DNA of 64,000 nucleotides from CBDFHB01 sp965250115 (GTDB lineage Bacteria; Acidobacteriota; Vicinamibacteria; Marinacidobacterales; SMYC01): the NCBI GenBank assembly GCA_965250115.1, contig CBDFNJ010000001.1:310001-374000 (forward strand), given 5' to 3'. Positions 27,721 through 38,042 of the stretch are shown piece after piece (positions within the stretch are counted from its first letter, which is position 1; each line of letters starts with the position of its first letter). The translations under genes and the position numbers were made by a program. A model generated the notes under the pieces. The model was not told the DNA's origin, did not search any database, and saw only the letters and a program-made list of their open reading frames with translations.

Positions 27721-28005
27721 TTCAATTGTCCTTTGATTTTTCCTATCTCTGGATACATGTTTGTGGAGTTGTGTGTCTCAGGTTAGGTCCGACCTCTCTG
27801 ACAACAATCTATATGAAGAAGGCGCCCGACCATAGCAGCAGCCAAGCCGGGGGGGTTTGCTACCATCCCTTTGTCATTCTCTGAAAAAAGGGTCGAAGAT
27901 GGCCCGAGCAGCCTCTTTTTCGTACGCAGGGGAATCACCGCCGCCTTTCCCGACTACACTGCCCTTTCGGTCAAGTAAATGCGCTGTGAATTGAAAGGAG
28001 GGCGT
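27721..28005. other. Divergent intergenic region
   Basis: 285 bp between the divergent enolase-superfamily and BNR-repeat genes. It should hold both promoters; I see no convincing -35/-10 pair. A run of eight G (around 27847-27854) and AAAGGAGGGCG just before the ATG at 28006 (a strong ribosome-binding site) are the notable features. Confidence 0.4.
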
Positions 28006-31000
28006 ATGTTCCGTAAACAACTGCTCATCTTAACCATTATTTTCCTGGGGCTTTGCTCCTTGCTTGGAGCCCAGCTCACCACGTCCGGCTTCGCCGGGAG
28101 CGGCACTTTACACGCCCGCTCATCCGCCTCCGCAGCGGAGATCACCTTCGACGCGGAGCTCTTCAGCACACTCTCCTGGCGCAACATCGGACCCAACCGT
28201 GGGGGTAGATCGATCGGTTGCTCGGGAAGCACCGGCCGGCCCAACGAGTACTACTTCGGGGCCACCGGCGGCGGGCTCTGGAAGACCACGGACGGCGGCG
28301 ACACCTGGTTCCCGGTCACCGACGGGCAGGTGACCAGCTCCTCGGTGGGCGCGGTGGCCGTAGCGGAAACCAACCCTGACGTCGTTTACATTGGCATGGG
28401 CGAGACCCAGCTCCGCGGCAGCATCACCCAGGGCGACGGCGTCTACAAGACCGCCGACGGCGGCAAGACCTGGCGGCACCTGGGCCTGGCGGATACACAG
28501 GCGATCTCTCGCATTCGCGTGCACCCCACCAATCCCGACATCGTTTATGTCGCGGCGCTCGGACATCCTTACGGCGACAACGAGGAGCGCGGGGTCTTTC
28601 GTTCCACCGATGGGGGCAACACCTGGGAGAAAGTCCTCTATGTGAGTCCCAAGGCGGGGGCGGTGGATATCATCATCGACCGGAAAAACCCGGAGGTTCT
28701 CTACGCATCGCTCTGGCAGGTCTACCGCAAGCCCTGGATTTTGTGGAGCGGTGGGCCGGACTCCGGGCTATACAAGACCACGGACGGCGGCGACACCTGG
28801 ACCGAGCTCACCGAAAATCCCGGCATGCCCGAGCCGCCGATCGGAAAGGTCGGGGTGACGGTCTCACCGGCGGACCCCGATCGGATTTGGGCCATGGTGG
28901 AGGCGAACGAGGGCGGTGTCTTTCGCTCGGACGACGCCGGAGCCACCTGGACACGGACCAACGACGAGCGAAAGCTCCGTCAGCGAGCCTTCTACTACAC
29001 CCGGATCTACGCGGACCCGCTGAACCGGGATACCGTCTACGGTCTCAACACCAGTCTCTACAAGTCCACCGACGGGGGCAAGACCTTCGACATCCGGACT
29101 GAGGTGCCTCACGGTGACAACCACGACCTGTGGATCGACCCAAACAACTCGCTCAGAATGATCAATGCCAACGACGGGGGCGGCAATGTCTCCATCAACG
29201 GCGGGGAGACCTGGTCCGAGCAGGACTTCCCCACCACCCAGCTCTACCACGTCATAGCGACCAACGACTTCCCGTACCACGTCTGCGGCGCGCAGCAAGA
29301 CAACTCCACGGTGTGCGTGCCCAGCGGGGGCTGGGATTACATGCAAGCCCGCGGCCCGAATCACGGCTGGTACTACGAGGTGGGCGGCGCCGAGAGCGCG
29401 TGGATATCGCAGCACCCCACCAACCTGGACATCTTCTACGCCTGCGGCGCCGGCAGCCGGGGGGGCTTTTGACCCGCTACGACCGGTCGAACGGCCAGAT
29501 CCGGGACATCCAGGTCTACCCGCGGTTTTTCCTCGGCGAGCCGTCGAGCGCGTATCCGGAGCGGTGGCAGTGGACGTATCCCAATATGTTCTCTCCTCTC
29601 GACGAGAACATCCTCTACACCTCCTCGCAGCACCTGTGGAAGACCACCAACGACGGACAGAGCTGGGAGAAGATCAGCCCCGATCTCACTCTCGCCGACG
29701 AGGAAACGTTAGGACCCACCGGGGGCCCCGTCACCATGGACATGGACGGACCGGAGATCTACGCGACGATCTTCGCCCTGGCCCCCTCCTACCACGACGT
29801 GAAAACCATCTGGACCGGCTCGGACGACGGGTTGATGCACATCACCAGAGACGGCGGTAAGAACTGGAAGAACATCACCCCTCCCGCCATGCCGAAGTTC
29901 AGCCGCATTAGCATCATCGACGAGTCGCGGCACAACCCGGGCACGCTCTACGTGGCGGCCAATCGCTACCAGGTGGACGACCGCGAGCCCTACGTCTTCC
30001 GGACGCGCGACTACGGCAAGAGCTGGACGAAGATTGTCAACGGCACCCCATCGGGCCACTTTGCGCGGGCGGTGCGGGAGGATCCGGTGCGAGAAGACCT
30101 TCTCTTCCTGGACACGGAGCACGGTGTGTACGTGTCCTTCGACGCCGGCGACCACTGGCAGTCTCTACAGCTCAATCTACCGAACACGCCGATTCGCGAC
30201 CTGGTGGTCAAGGATCACGACGTGGTCGTCGGTTCGCACGGCCGGGGCTTCTGGATCCTGGATGACATCGATCCCCTGCGCCAGATCACGCCGGAGGTCT
30301 ATCAAGCCTCCCTGACCCTCTTCGAGCCTCACCCCGCCGTGCGGGGGTTGGGCAACGCGGTCGTCCAGTACTATCTCAAGGACGCGGTGAATAAGGTCAC
30401 CGCGGAGATCCTGGACGACACCGGCAAGGTCATCCGTAAAGTTGCCGGTACGCCCGAGGACGAGAAGAAGCCGAGCCCCGCGCCTTCCTTCCGCCAGCCG
30501 CCCCCAACCGTCCACGCCGGCCTGAACCGATTCGAGTGGGATCTACGCTATCCAGGCGCGCCAACCTTCGAGGGGATGGTCGTCCGTGGTGCCTCGCCGC
30601 AGAGCGGGCCGAAGGCCCCTCCCGGACGCTACCAGGTCCGCCTTACCGCGGCCGGTAAGACCGTGACGCAATCGTTCGAGATACAGATGGACCCGCGGCT
30701 CAAGGGCGTCACCGTGGCCGATCTAAAGAAGCAGTTCGATCTCGCCTCCAAGATCCGAGATAAGACGAGCGCGGCCCACGAAGCGGTCATCCAGATTCGC
30801 GACACCCGCGCCCAGGTCAACGACAGACTCGAACAGTCCAGCGACAGCAGGCTGAACCGCACCGCCCAGAGTCTGCTCGGAAAGATCGCGACGATCGAGC
30901 AGGAGATTTACCAGGTCAAAAAACCAAAGCCCTCAGGATCCGTTCAACTTCTCCATTAGAATCAACAACCGGCTGGCCTACCTGAGGTACAGCGTGGAGA

Positions 31001-31191
31001 ACGGCGATGCGCGCCCCACGGACGCTGCCTATAAGGTGTTCGAGGAGCTTTCGCCGGAGCTGGACGGACATCTTCGGAATCTGCAAGGTGTTCTGGAGAG
31101 CGATCTCGTAGCGTTGAACGAGCAGCTCAAACGCCTGAACCTAAAACCGGTTCTGACCAAGAAAGCCCCGGTGACCGACGATTCGGTTTGA
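28006..31191 (+). pseudogene. BNR/sortilin-type beta-propeller exoprotein with two frameshifts
   Basis: Starts MFRKQLLILTIIFLG, a signal peptide, with AAAGGAGG upstream. Multiple BNR motifs (SxDxGxTW-like: KTTDGGDTW, KTADGGKTW, RSTDGGNTW, RSDDAGATW, KTTNDGQSW) mark VPS10/sortilin-like propellers, followed by an Ig-like domain and a helical C-terminus. The frame breaks at the G7 run 29459-29465 (one G short: GSRGGLLTRYDR is restored with G8) and at the A6 run 30918-30923 (one A too many: VKNQSPQDPFN is restored with A5). The shifts compensate, giving 1061 residues overall. Both in homopolymers, they may be sequencing errors rather than mutations. Function unknown; secreted. Confidence 0.85.
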
Positions 31192-31216
31192 CGGAATGGC
31201 CCTTCATTCAAATGGC

Positions 31217-31246
31217 AGCCCCGCTCTCTCGTGAGAGAGTGGGGCT
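31217..31246. terminator. Hairpin between convergent genes (probable terminator)
   Basis: agccccgctctctc (31217-31230) pairs with gagagagtggggct (31233-31246) with one G-U. It lies between the ends of the BNR gene and the convergent cyclodeaminase-like gene, overlapping the latter's stop codon. No long T run, so it may act in both directions by structure alone. Confidence 0.5.
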
Positions 31247-32246
31247 ACCTTGTGCGGCATAACGCAAATTTTTCTCCTCTCCCCCCGTCCAGAGCATTGC
31301 GGTAAACGCGGTGGGCAACGGCCATGTCCTCACTGCCCATTCCCATGGGTACATAAACAATCTTTTCTTCCAAGGATTCCCTCCCGGGTTTCTGACCGGC
31401 CACGATCTCACCGATTTCAGCATAAACCTCCGAAATCAAATTACTTTCGACGAAAGGCTTGAGAGATCCCAGGTGTTTACATCCTTCCCAATCGTCAGCG
31501 ACAATTTTATCGGCATGTTCAAAGACGTCAGGCATGAGCTCGGGCATGGACCCGATGGAAATGACCAGCATTCCCGGTTCCAGCCATTTTCCACTGAAAA
31601 ACGGTTCTTTGGCGCGGGTGGCGTTGATCACGATGTCAGATCCCTTTACCGCTTCATAAGACGACCCGACTTTCTCGATCGCTGAGTCGATTGACGGCCC
31701 CATCTCGGAAATAAACGCATCGGTGACTGCCTCAATCGTGTCATAAGCCGCCACACGAGTATTTGGATAAACTTCTGTAATTGCGGTCAGAATTGTTTTG
31801 CCCTCAACGGAATTCCCGATGATCGCAATCTTTTTCACTTCCTTTGAAGCCAAATAGCGTGCTCCGGCTGCAACTGCGGCTGCTGTTCTCAGTCCGGTGA
31901 TGTAGGTTCCGTCCATAATGGCCAATGGGAAACCCGTCTCAGGGTCGTTGATGGCAATAAATGCGATGATATTGGGCAGATTCAATTTCGCGAAATTTTC
32001 CGAATATGAGCTCAGCCATTTTATTCCACCGATATTGCCAAAAGCCGTCTCGATGTATGCCGGCATTGCAACCCAACGGCCTTTGAATTCCGGTGGGGGA
32101 TTCATTATCGACTTGGTGGGCATGACCACGCGGCCTTCGGCATGGGATTTGAACACATCTTCAATGATCTCCCGGGTCTCTTTGACCGATGGTGAGCAGG
32201 CAATCACATCTTCCTGAGACAACAGCAGAATTTCTACGATTCCCAT
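31245..32246 (-). CDS. Ornithine cyclodeaminase / mu-crystallin family protein
   Basis: 333 residues. Contains the family's substrate-side Lys/Arg region (GGIKWLSSY), the DGTYITGLRTAAAVAAGARYLA block, and a Rossmann nucleotide site (IAIIGNSVEGKT; an atypical Gly loop with N-S-V in place of G-x-G-x-x-G). Family members are NAD-dependent cyclodeaminases, imine reductases or amino acid dehydrogenases; the altered loop makes the cofactor preference uncertain. The gene is monocistronic, followed by a hairpin and preceded at about 120 bp by the end of the amidase gene on the same strand, so the two may once have been co-transcribed. Confidence 0.85.
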   Translation of the reverse strand: MGIVEILLLSQEDVIACSPSVKETREIIEDVFKSHAEGRVVMPTKSIMNPPPEFKGRWVAMPAYIETAFGNIGGIKWLSSYSENFAKLNLPNIIAFIAINDPETGFPLAIMDGTYITGLRTAAAVAAGARYLASKEVKKIAIIGNSVEGKTILTAITEVYPNTRVAAYDTIEAVTDAFISEMGPSIDSAIEKVGSSYEAVKGSDIVINATRAKEPFFSGKWLEPGMLVISIGSMPELMPDVFEHADKIVADDWEGCKHLGSLKPFVESNLISEVYAEIGEIVAGQKPGRESLEEKIVYVPMGMGSEDMAVAHRVYRNALDGGRGEKFALCRTR

Positions 32247-32425
32247 TTCAAGAATCCCCTTTATTTCATCAAGAGGTGCCCCCGCACTGACATTTCAAAG
32301 GGTCGGTTAGTTTGAACTCCGTGCTGAAGCCATCACCTGGATGAAGCCTCTCGCCGGCGGCAGCTTCACACATCCGGGTGCCTCTTGTGCCAGTTGACCT
32401 TGCCCGGGAAAAGTGGACGGGTTGA

Positions 32426-33304
32426 TCATCTCGCATCAGCAGATTTAAGAGCGTGTAATTGCTCGAACAGCATCGGGCTCACGTAGCCGAGCGACGAGTG
32501 AAGTCGATGCGGGTTGTAGAAGCCTTCGATGTAGCTGGCGACGGCGTCTTTGGCGCTCCGCCGGGTTGGCCAGCTCCGCCGGTTGACGAGCTCGGTCTTG
32601 AGCGTACCGAAGAAGCTTTCGCTCACGGCGTTGTCCCAGCAATTACCCTTGCGGCTCATCGAGCACACGATGCCGTACTCATCGAGCACGGCCTGGTAGG
32701 TCGCAGCCGCGTATTGAGTACCACGGTCTGAATGATGCACCAAGCCACTTCCAGGCAGACGGCGCCCCAAGGCCATGTGAAGCGCCTCGAGAGCAAGCTC
32801 TGCGCGCAGGTGGGACTGCATCGCCCAGCCGACGACACGACGCGAGAACAGATCGAGGATGACCGCCAAGTAGAGCCAGCCTTCCCAAGTCCGGATGAAG
32901 GTTATGTCCGTCACCCAGAACTGGTTCGCTCGTTCGGCTTCGAAGTGCCGGCCGAGCACGTTGGGCGCGATAGGGCGATCGTGCTTGCTGTCGGTCGTGC
33001 GGCGAAAACGCTTGCTGGGCAGGCCCTGCAGGCCCATCTCACGCATCAGCCGTGCCACTCGCTGCTTGCCCACCTCGACGTTCTCCCCGTCAAGCTGGCG
33101 ACGTACACGCTCCCTGCCGTAGGTACCACGGCTATGGGCGTGGATCGCTTGGATGCGCAGCTTCAGCTTCCCATCCTCACACTGTCGCCTGCTGGGCGCG
33201 CGCTTCATCTGAGCGTAGTAGCCTCTGGTCGATACCCTCAGGACTCGGCACATCACCCGCACCGGATAGTTGGCCCGCTCCGCGTGAATGAACTTGAATC
33301 TCAT
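32426..33304 (-). CDS. IS3-B OrfB transposase
   Basis: 292 residues from the first Met, integrase-type DDE: HTH_21-like region (RAPSRRQCEDGKLKLRIQAIH ... GTYGRERV), Asp in FWVTDITFI, Asp in VHHSDRGTQY, Glu in NAVSESFFGTLK, then the conserved NPHRLHSSLGY tail. Entered from orfA by a -1 shift at the canonical A AAA AAG heptamer (plus-strand 33334-33340). Complete and probably functional. Confidence 0.93.
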   Translation of the reverse strand: MRFKFIHAERANYPVRVMCRVLRVSTRGYYAQMKRAPSRRQCEDGKLKLRIQAIHAHSRGTYGRERVRRQLDGENVEVGKQRVARLMREMGLQGLPSKRFRRTTDSKHDRPIAPNVLGRHFEAERANQFWVTDITFIRTWEGWLYLAVILDLFSRRVVGWAMQSHLRAELALEALHMALGRRLPGSGLVHHSDRGTQYAAATYQAVLDEYGIVCSMSRKGNCWDNAVSESFFGTLKTELVNRRSWPTRRSAKDAVASYIEGFYNPHRLHSSLGYVSPMLFEQLHALKSADAR

Positions 33305-33597
33305 TCGCTTTCCTTCGCGAAGAAGGCCGCCGCCTTTTTTAATATTTCTCGCTCTTGCTCCAACGTGCGTACTCGACGTCGCAGCGAACGGAGCTCATCA
33401 CGTTCCGCCGTCGTCAGAGCCTCGCGTGGACCTTCACCGTGATCAACCTCGTATTGTTTCACCCAGTTTCGAAGGGCTGATTCCGTCAGGTCCAGTTCCT
33501 TAGCGACCTGGCCGATGCTGCGCTCGCCCGCTTTGAACAGCCGGACCGCTTCCTTCTTGAACTCCCCCGTGAACTTCCTTCGTCGTCGCTTTCCCAT
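33301..33597 (-). CDS. IS3-B OrfA
   Basis: About 98 residues from the ATG at 33595-33597 (MGKRRRRKFTGEFKKEAV): IS3-type HTH (SIGQVAKELDLTESALRNWVKQ) and a leucine-rich coiled coil (LRRRVRTLEQEREILKKA). The heptamer A AAA AAG inside the codons for LKKA is the standard IS3 frameshift signal for making OrfAB. Overlaps the orfB start by four bases. Confidence 0.92.
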   Translation of the reverse strand: MGKRRRRKFTGEFKKEAVRLFKAGERSIGQVAKELDLTESALRNWVKQYEVDHGEGPREALTTAERDELRSLRRRVRTLEQEREILKKAAAFFAKESE

Positions 33598-35465
33598 GGA
33601 CGCCTCCAGGCGCATTGTCGCGCCTCGGTTGGTGTCCACAAAACCCGGGCAGGGTCAAGTCGGTCGCCTCTTCGTATGCGTGGCCGATCCGACATAGCAT
33701 CGGTTCGCTCAGGCGGTTGCCCCAAAGCTGAATCGTGTACGGCAGCCCACTTTCTGAGAAACCGCACGGGAGAGAGAGTGTAGGTGTTCCGGCCAAGTTG
33801 GCCGGATTCGTGAAACGTGACAAGTCGACCTTCAGGGCCTGGAGAAGTTCCGCCCCACCGGCGTATTGGACCTCCGAAGAAACGTCAAAAGGAACACCAC
33901 TTGCCGGCGTGACGACCGCATCGACACTCGAAAACACGGCACGAAAGCGAGCGCTGAACTCCGTACGAAGCTGGCTGGCTTCTGCGTAGGCAGCGTCGGT
34001 CACTCGAGCGCCACGTACAAGGAGCTCTCGGAAGTAGGCCCCGTACTCGTCGGCACGGGAGGGATAGTGTGCCTCGTGTGCGGCGTGTGCTTCAAAGTCG
34101 ATTATGGTTCGCAGTACCCCTGGAAGCTCCGGCATCGTCACCTCGACGATCTGCGCACCCAGGCGCTCGAGCTGCTCGAGCGCTCCTTGGATCGATGCGG
34201 CGAGAGAGGAGTCTACGCCCTCGGTTGAGTATTTCCGATCGAACCCGATGCGCAAATCGTCTACGCCCCGGTCCAGCTCTTCGAGCATCCTCGGCACCGG
34301 CTCCTGCAACGATGTCGAATCATGGGGATCGAAACCTGCGATCGCCTCGAAGACGACGGCGGCGGCGCCGGTGCGACGCGCCATAGCTCCTACGTGATCG
34401 AGCGATTCAGAGAGTGGGAGAACTCCGTAGCGACTCACCCGGCCGTACGTCGGCTTGAGGCCGACAATTCCGTTGGCCATCGCCGGAAAACGGACCGATC
34501 CTCCGGTGTCCGTCCCTAGGGAGGCGAAGCACAGCCCGGCAGCGGTCGCGACTCCCGAGCCGCTGGAAGACGCACCGGCCCAGAGCTCTCCACCCCAGGG
34601 ATTGACGGGTATATCGAAATCAGGATGATAGCCTAGGTAGGCGCCCTCGGTCAGGTTGAGCTTGCCCAGGATGATGGCACTGGCTTCTTCTAGCTTCGAT
34701 ACAACCGTCGCATCGTGGTCCGGCACGAAGTCGGCCAGGACCGCGAGGCCGCCCATAGTCCGCACGCCCTCGGTGTAACACAGATCTTTGACCGCAATCG
34801 GGACACCGTGAAGCGGGCCCCGGTACTTCCCTGCCGCAACCTCCTGCTCGGCCCTGCGGGCGGCGGCCCGGGCGCGGTCAGCCATCACGGTGGCGTAGCT
34901 CTTAAGACGGCCATCGACGGCAAAGACCCTGTCCAGCATCATTTGCGTGAGCTCGACGGGTGAAATCTGCTTCGATTCGATCGTCCGGGCAAGCTCCCGC
35001 AGGCTGGCGTAGTGGAGGGCCTCGCCAACGACGTCACCGGACGGACCCGGTGTGGAATCGGTTGTTGAACCGGGGGAACAGGACGCTTGAAGCGACGCAA
35101 GGGCGCCACCACCAAGCAGTGCGAGTAGCTGACGTCGGGAAAGCTTCGACTCCGCTGTTTTGCGTCCAGCGCTCCAGATCTCTAAATCGGTGCCCATGAG
35201 GCCCCCCTTTAACACGTCGTTCACTTGCCGCCGCCTAAACAGGAACTGTCTCTTTCTCGATAGTTGCATCGCTAGGCGGTTTAACACCGGCGATCAGCTG
35301 CGAAGCGTGCTTTGATGACGACGACGCCATCTCAGACGCCACCCGCAAGATTCCGCGCTTCGCCAGCTGCATCGCCTTGATCCTCACACAGGCCCCCTCC
35401 CGCGTACCCTCAGCATCGAGGATACGCTAGGGAGTGCATACCTGCCCTCGAAAGGAGAGAGCCTG

Positions 35466-35815
35466 ATGAGATTCTACAACGTAACCCATAAACACTACCG
35501 TGGCATCGACCTTCACGCACGAAACATGTAGACCTGCGTGCTCGACCAAGAAGGAAACGCGCTTCTGGATCGAGACCTGCCCACAGATCCCGATGTCTTC
35601 TTGAAGGCGATCGCTCCGTTTCGCGAGAAGCTCGCCATCGCGGCGGAATGCATCTTCACCTGGTTCTGGCTTGCTGATCTCTGTGCGCGGGAAGGCATCG
35701 ACTTCGTTCTCGGCCATGCTCTCTCTATATGAAAGCCATTCACGGAGGCAAGGCCAAGAACGACCGCATCGATGCTCTCAAGATCGGCGCGAGATCGAAG
35801 TGTTTCTCGTAGCGC
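35466..35815 (+). pseudogene. IS110-family transposase, degenerate N-terminal part
   Basis: Reads MRFYNVTHKHYRGIDLHARNM, then TAG, TCVLDQEGNALL ... FLKAIAPFREKLAIAAECIFTWFWLADLCAREGIDFVLGHAL, then a TGA and KAIHGGKAKNDRIDALKIG. These are the conserved DEDD N-terminal blocks of IS110 transposases (first Asp in GIDLHA, Glu in AAECIFTW, Asp pair in KNDRIDA). Two stops and loss of the C-terminal Ser domain mark an old remnant. Confidence 0.8.
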
Positions 35816-35841
35816 GGCCCGTTAACCATGAGCGATGGCTT

Positions 35842-35880
35842 AACAAGAACACTCTCCCCATGGGGGAGAGTGTTCTTGTT
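35842..35880. repeat. Perfect 39-bp palindrome (18-bp arms, 3-nt spacer)
   Basis: aacaagaacactctcccc (35842-35859) and its exact complement (35863-35880) flank atg. It lies 27 bp after the IS110 remnant. Arms this perfect would form a very stable hairpin on either strand; the ttcttgtt tail makes a bidirectional terminator possible. It could also be the recognition palindrome of a mobile element. Confidence 0.75.
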
Positions 35881-36499
35881 GGGTGACAGGGTCGGGGGCT
35901 GGCGCGGTAGATGTAGGTAAGGGGAGTAGCTGTTGCCGGCGGCTTTGGCCAAGTGCCGGTGCCTCAGTCCTTACCATGTCCCCGTTTCCAGCCCCCGCCG
36001 CGTCGCACGCAGCATGCGGATTTCCCGCACTACGCGCTCCTGCACACTTCGGGTCAAGGGTTATGTGACCTATCCTGCTGGGGCAACTGTCGGCGAGGAT
36101 GCGAGATAACGGACCCGATAGTCGCTAAAGAAGTCCGCGAGTTTCGTAGAACCACCGTCGACTCCATCGCTTCCAGCCGAAGCCTTGGCGCTGTCGGGCG
36201 TGCGCTAGATGTCTCCGAATCTTCTTTTCCACCCAGTTTCGAATAAACGAGAAGCAGCGGCTCGAGTGTCCTACGCGTTTCGAACGTCGAGACGAGGGAG
36301 CGGAGAAGCAACCAGATCATGACGGGGATACTGACGCGCGCGGGCGAGAAAGATCAATAGCAAAGCGCGCGGATGAATAAATAGAAGGGACAGCAGACCC
36401 GCCAGTGCCGTACCCGCGACCTCCTAGTCCCGAGGCGCTGGCGAAGGCGCTGCGACGCAGGCCGACCAAGAGGTCTGCTTAGTCAAGTCTGTAATTCCC
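35881..36499. other. Gene-free region, no function recognised
   Basis: About 620 bp with only short frames on both strands and no family that I recognise. The part 35945-36100 has a coding-like look on the plus strand (DFPHYALLHTS...LCDLSCWGNC) and may be a remnant of another mobile element. Together with 35288-35465 this is an IS graveyard between the amidase and ISAzo13-like copy 2. Confidence 0.4.
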
Positions 36500-36582
36500 C
36501 AAAATAGCTACCCTCGATGATTTGAAGGCAGTGTTGGGCACCGATGTGGACTCGACCGTCTTCCGAAAGCTCAATGAGTTGG

Positions 36583-38042
36583 GGGGATGTCCCGGCCGCT
36601 GTTGAATTTGGTCGGGTAGCGGCGGCACCTGTGAATACTCTTAGGCAGCAACCTCATCGCTGTCAAGAGATTTCTGTTTGCTTCTAAGCGCGTGAACGAG
36701 AGCGCCCATATGGCGATAGCCTTTGATACGGTGAAACTTTTTCTCCGCCGTGACGACGCCGAGAGCGGTCCATCGGCGAATCATGGAAGGACTCTTCCAC
36801 CGCTTGACGTTTCTCGAGACTCTGCGGATGGTGCCGTTGAGATTCTCGATGGCGTTTGTCGTGGCCAGAGATTTGCGAAGTAACTCGGGTAGAGCGAGCT
36901 TCACAACCGTGAGGGTCTCTTCCATCCCTTCGCGAAGGCTTCCGGCAGCTTCGTCGTAGCCGTTTCGCTCGAGCCACGACACCAATGCCTGAAGTCGCTT
37001 GCGCGCCTTGTCGGCACTCTTGCATTTGTACGCTTCCTTCATTGTCTGGAGCACGTAGGCGTGACGGGACTTGGGAAGGTACGAGCGTAGATTTCGGAGT
37101 TTGTGGAGCTGGCATCTTTGGATAACCGCGAGATCCCCCAAAACGTCGACGAGTGCTTTGCGGATCCCTTTGCCTCCGTCCACTACGCAGAGAATCGATT
37201 CGTCGATCCGCAATCCCCGCTCGAGAAGGTTCTGCAACATCGCGGTGCACACCCGAGAGTTCTCCGTCGAGCCCAGCCATATACCCAAGGGCACCTTCGT
37301 TCCATCTATTGTGATACCGAGAGTTACGACGACGGTCTGTCCGGCCACCTCAAGGCCATCCATCATTAGTGCCGCAAGCTCGAACTCCTCTAGCCTCCGA
37401 GATAGGTATTCCTCGAGCTTCTTAGTCGTCTGGCTCACGAGGTGACGGCTGGCGGCACTCTTGCTCGTGCCACGAGACTTCAACTTCGCCGAGGGTTTGT
37501 CCAGACTCGATTCGTAATTTCGGGTCGATACCCCCACCAAGATCTGGTTCAGCACTCGCTCCGGAAGCGGGTCTTCTTCGCGGAAGGCTTCGAAGTGTGG
37601 AAGCGACGCCTCCTCGCCCGACTTCGAACGAACTCGAGGTCGCGACACTTGGATTCGACGACCGCCGAAGCTCAGCTCCCCATCCGTGCTCCCCCAGTGG
37701 TTATGAGTTCGCTCCTTCTCGTGCTTGCCCTTCGGCCCCGCGATCTTCTCCGCGTCCTCTCTCAGGAGTAGGTGCAATGCGGTCAGTCCTTGCTCGTACA
37801 CCCATTCCGTCAGGTCCGCCTTCGTGGCCGCGATCCCAGCTATCATCGGTAGCAGTATCTGACCGACTTGGCCAACTACCTTGCCCGTAGGCGAGTGCGT
37901 TTGCTTTCTTACTGGCTTCTTTGATTTCCTTGGCATGGTGGCTCCTTGTCCCCCTCTGGAGACGGTTGGTTTGGCAGACCTATTCTTAGGCCGGCCAAGG
38001 AGCCGCCGCTACCCCAAATTCAACATCCGGCGGGACATCCCC
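36583..38042 (-). mobile_element. IS256-A copy 3 (1460 bp), inside ISAzo13-like copy 2
   Basis: Same ends and length as copies 1 and 2; 8-bp duplication tgagttgg (36575-36582, 38043-38050). The empty site is present in ISAzo13-like copy 1 around 17078-17085. Confidence 0.95.
36641..37936 (-). CDS. IS256-A transposase (mutator type)
   Basis: Full-length 431-residue transposase; distinguishing residue is KSRHAYVLQ (KSRQAYVLQ in the other two). All DDE contexts present. Intact and presumably active. Confidence 0.95.
   Translation of the reverse strand: MPRKSKKPVRKQTHSPTGKVVGQVGQILLPMIAGIAATKADLTEWVYEQGLTALHLLLREDAEKIAGPKGKHEKERTHNHWGSTDGELSFGGRRIQVSRPRVRSKSGEEASLPHFEAFREEDPLPERVLNQILVGVSTRNYESSLDKPSAKLKSRGTSKSAASRHLVSQTTKKLEEYLSRRLEEFELAALMMDGLEVAGQTVVVTLGITIDGTKVPLGIWLGSTENSRVCTAMLQNLLERGLRIDESILCVVDGGKGIRKALVDVLGDLAVIQRCQLHKLRNLRSYLPKSRHAYVLQTMKEAYKCKSADKARKRLQALVSWLERNGYDEAAGSLREGMEETLTVVKLALPELLRKSLATTNAIENLNGTIRRVSRNVKRWKSPSMIRRWTALGVVTAEKKFHRIKGYRHMGALVHALRSKQKSLDSDEVAA

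Larger units (their letters stand above)
32395..33657 (-). mobile_element. IS3-B (IS3 family, 1263 bp)
   Basis: Ends TGACCTTGCCCGGGAAAAGT and, inward from the right, TGACCCTGCCCGGGTTTTGT, with the 3-bp duplication agt (32392-32394, 33658-33660). Contains overlapping orfA and orfB, both intact. Unrelated in sequence to IS3-A. Confidence 0.95.
32366..35197 (-). pseudogene. Tat lipoprotein amidase, C-terminus separated by IS3-B
   Basis: Pieces 35197-33658 and 32391-32366 join, with one AGT duplication, to 522 codons ending ATDWHKRHPDV-stop. The N-terminus has a twin-arginine motif (SRRQLLALL) and a lipobox (LQASC). The amidase-signature core has the Lys of AVKD, the Gly/Ser loop GASSSGSG, and the nucleophile Ser region GTDTGGSVR, the Ser-cisSer-Lys triad of the family. 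GGGGGG precedes the ATG at 35197. Only the last nine residues are lost; in the present sequence the frame runs 50-odd residues into the IS, so a tailed protein might still be made and be active. Likely hydrolyses an amide at the periplasmic face; substrate unknown. Confidence 0.85.
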
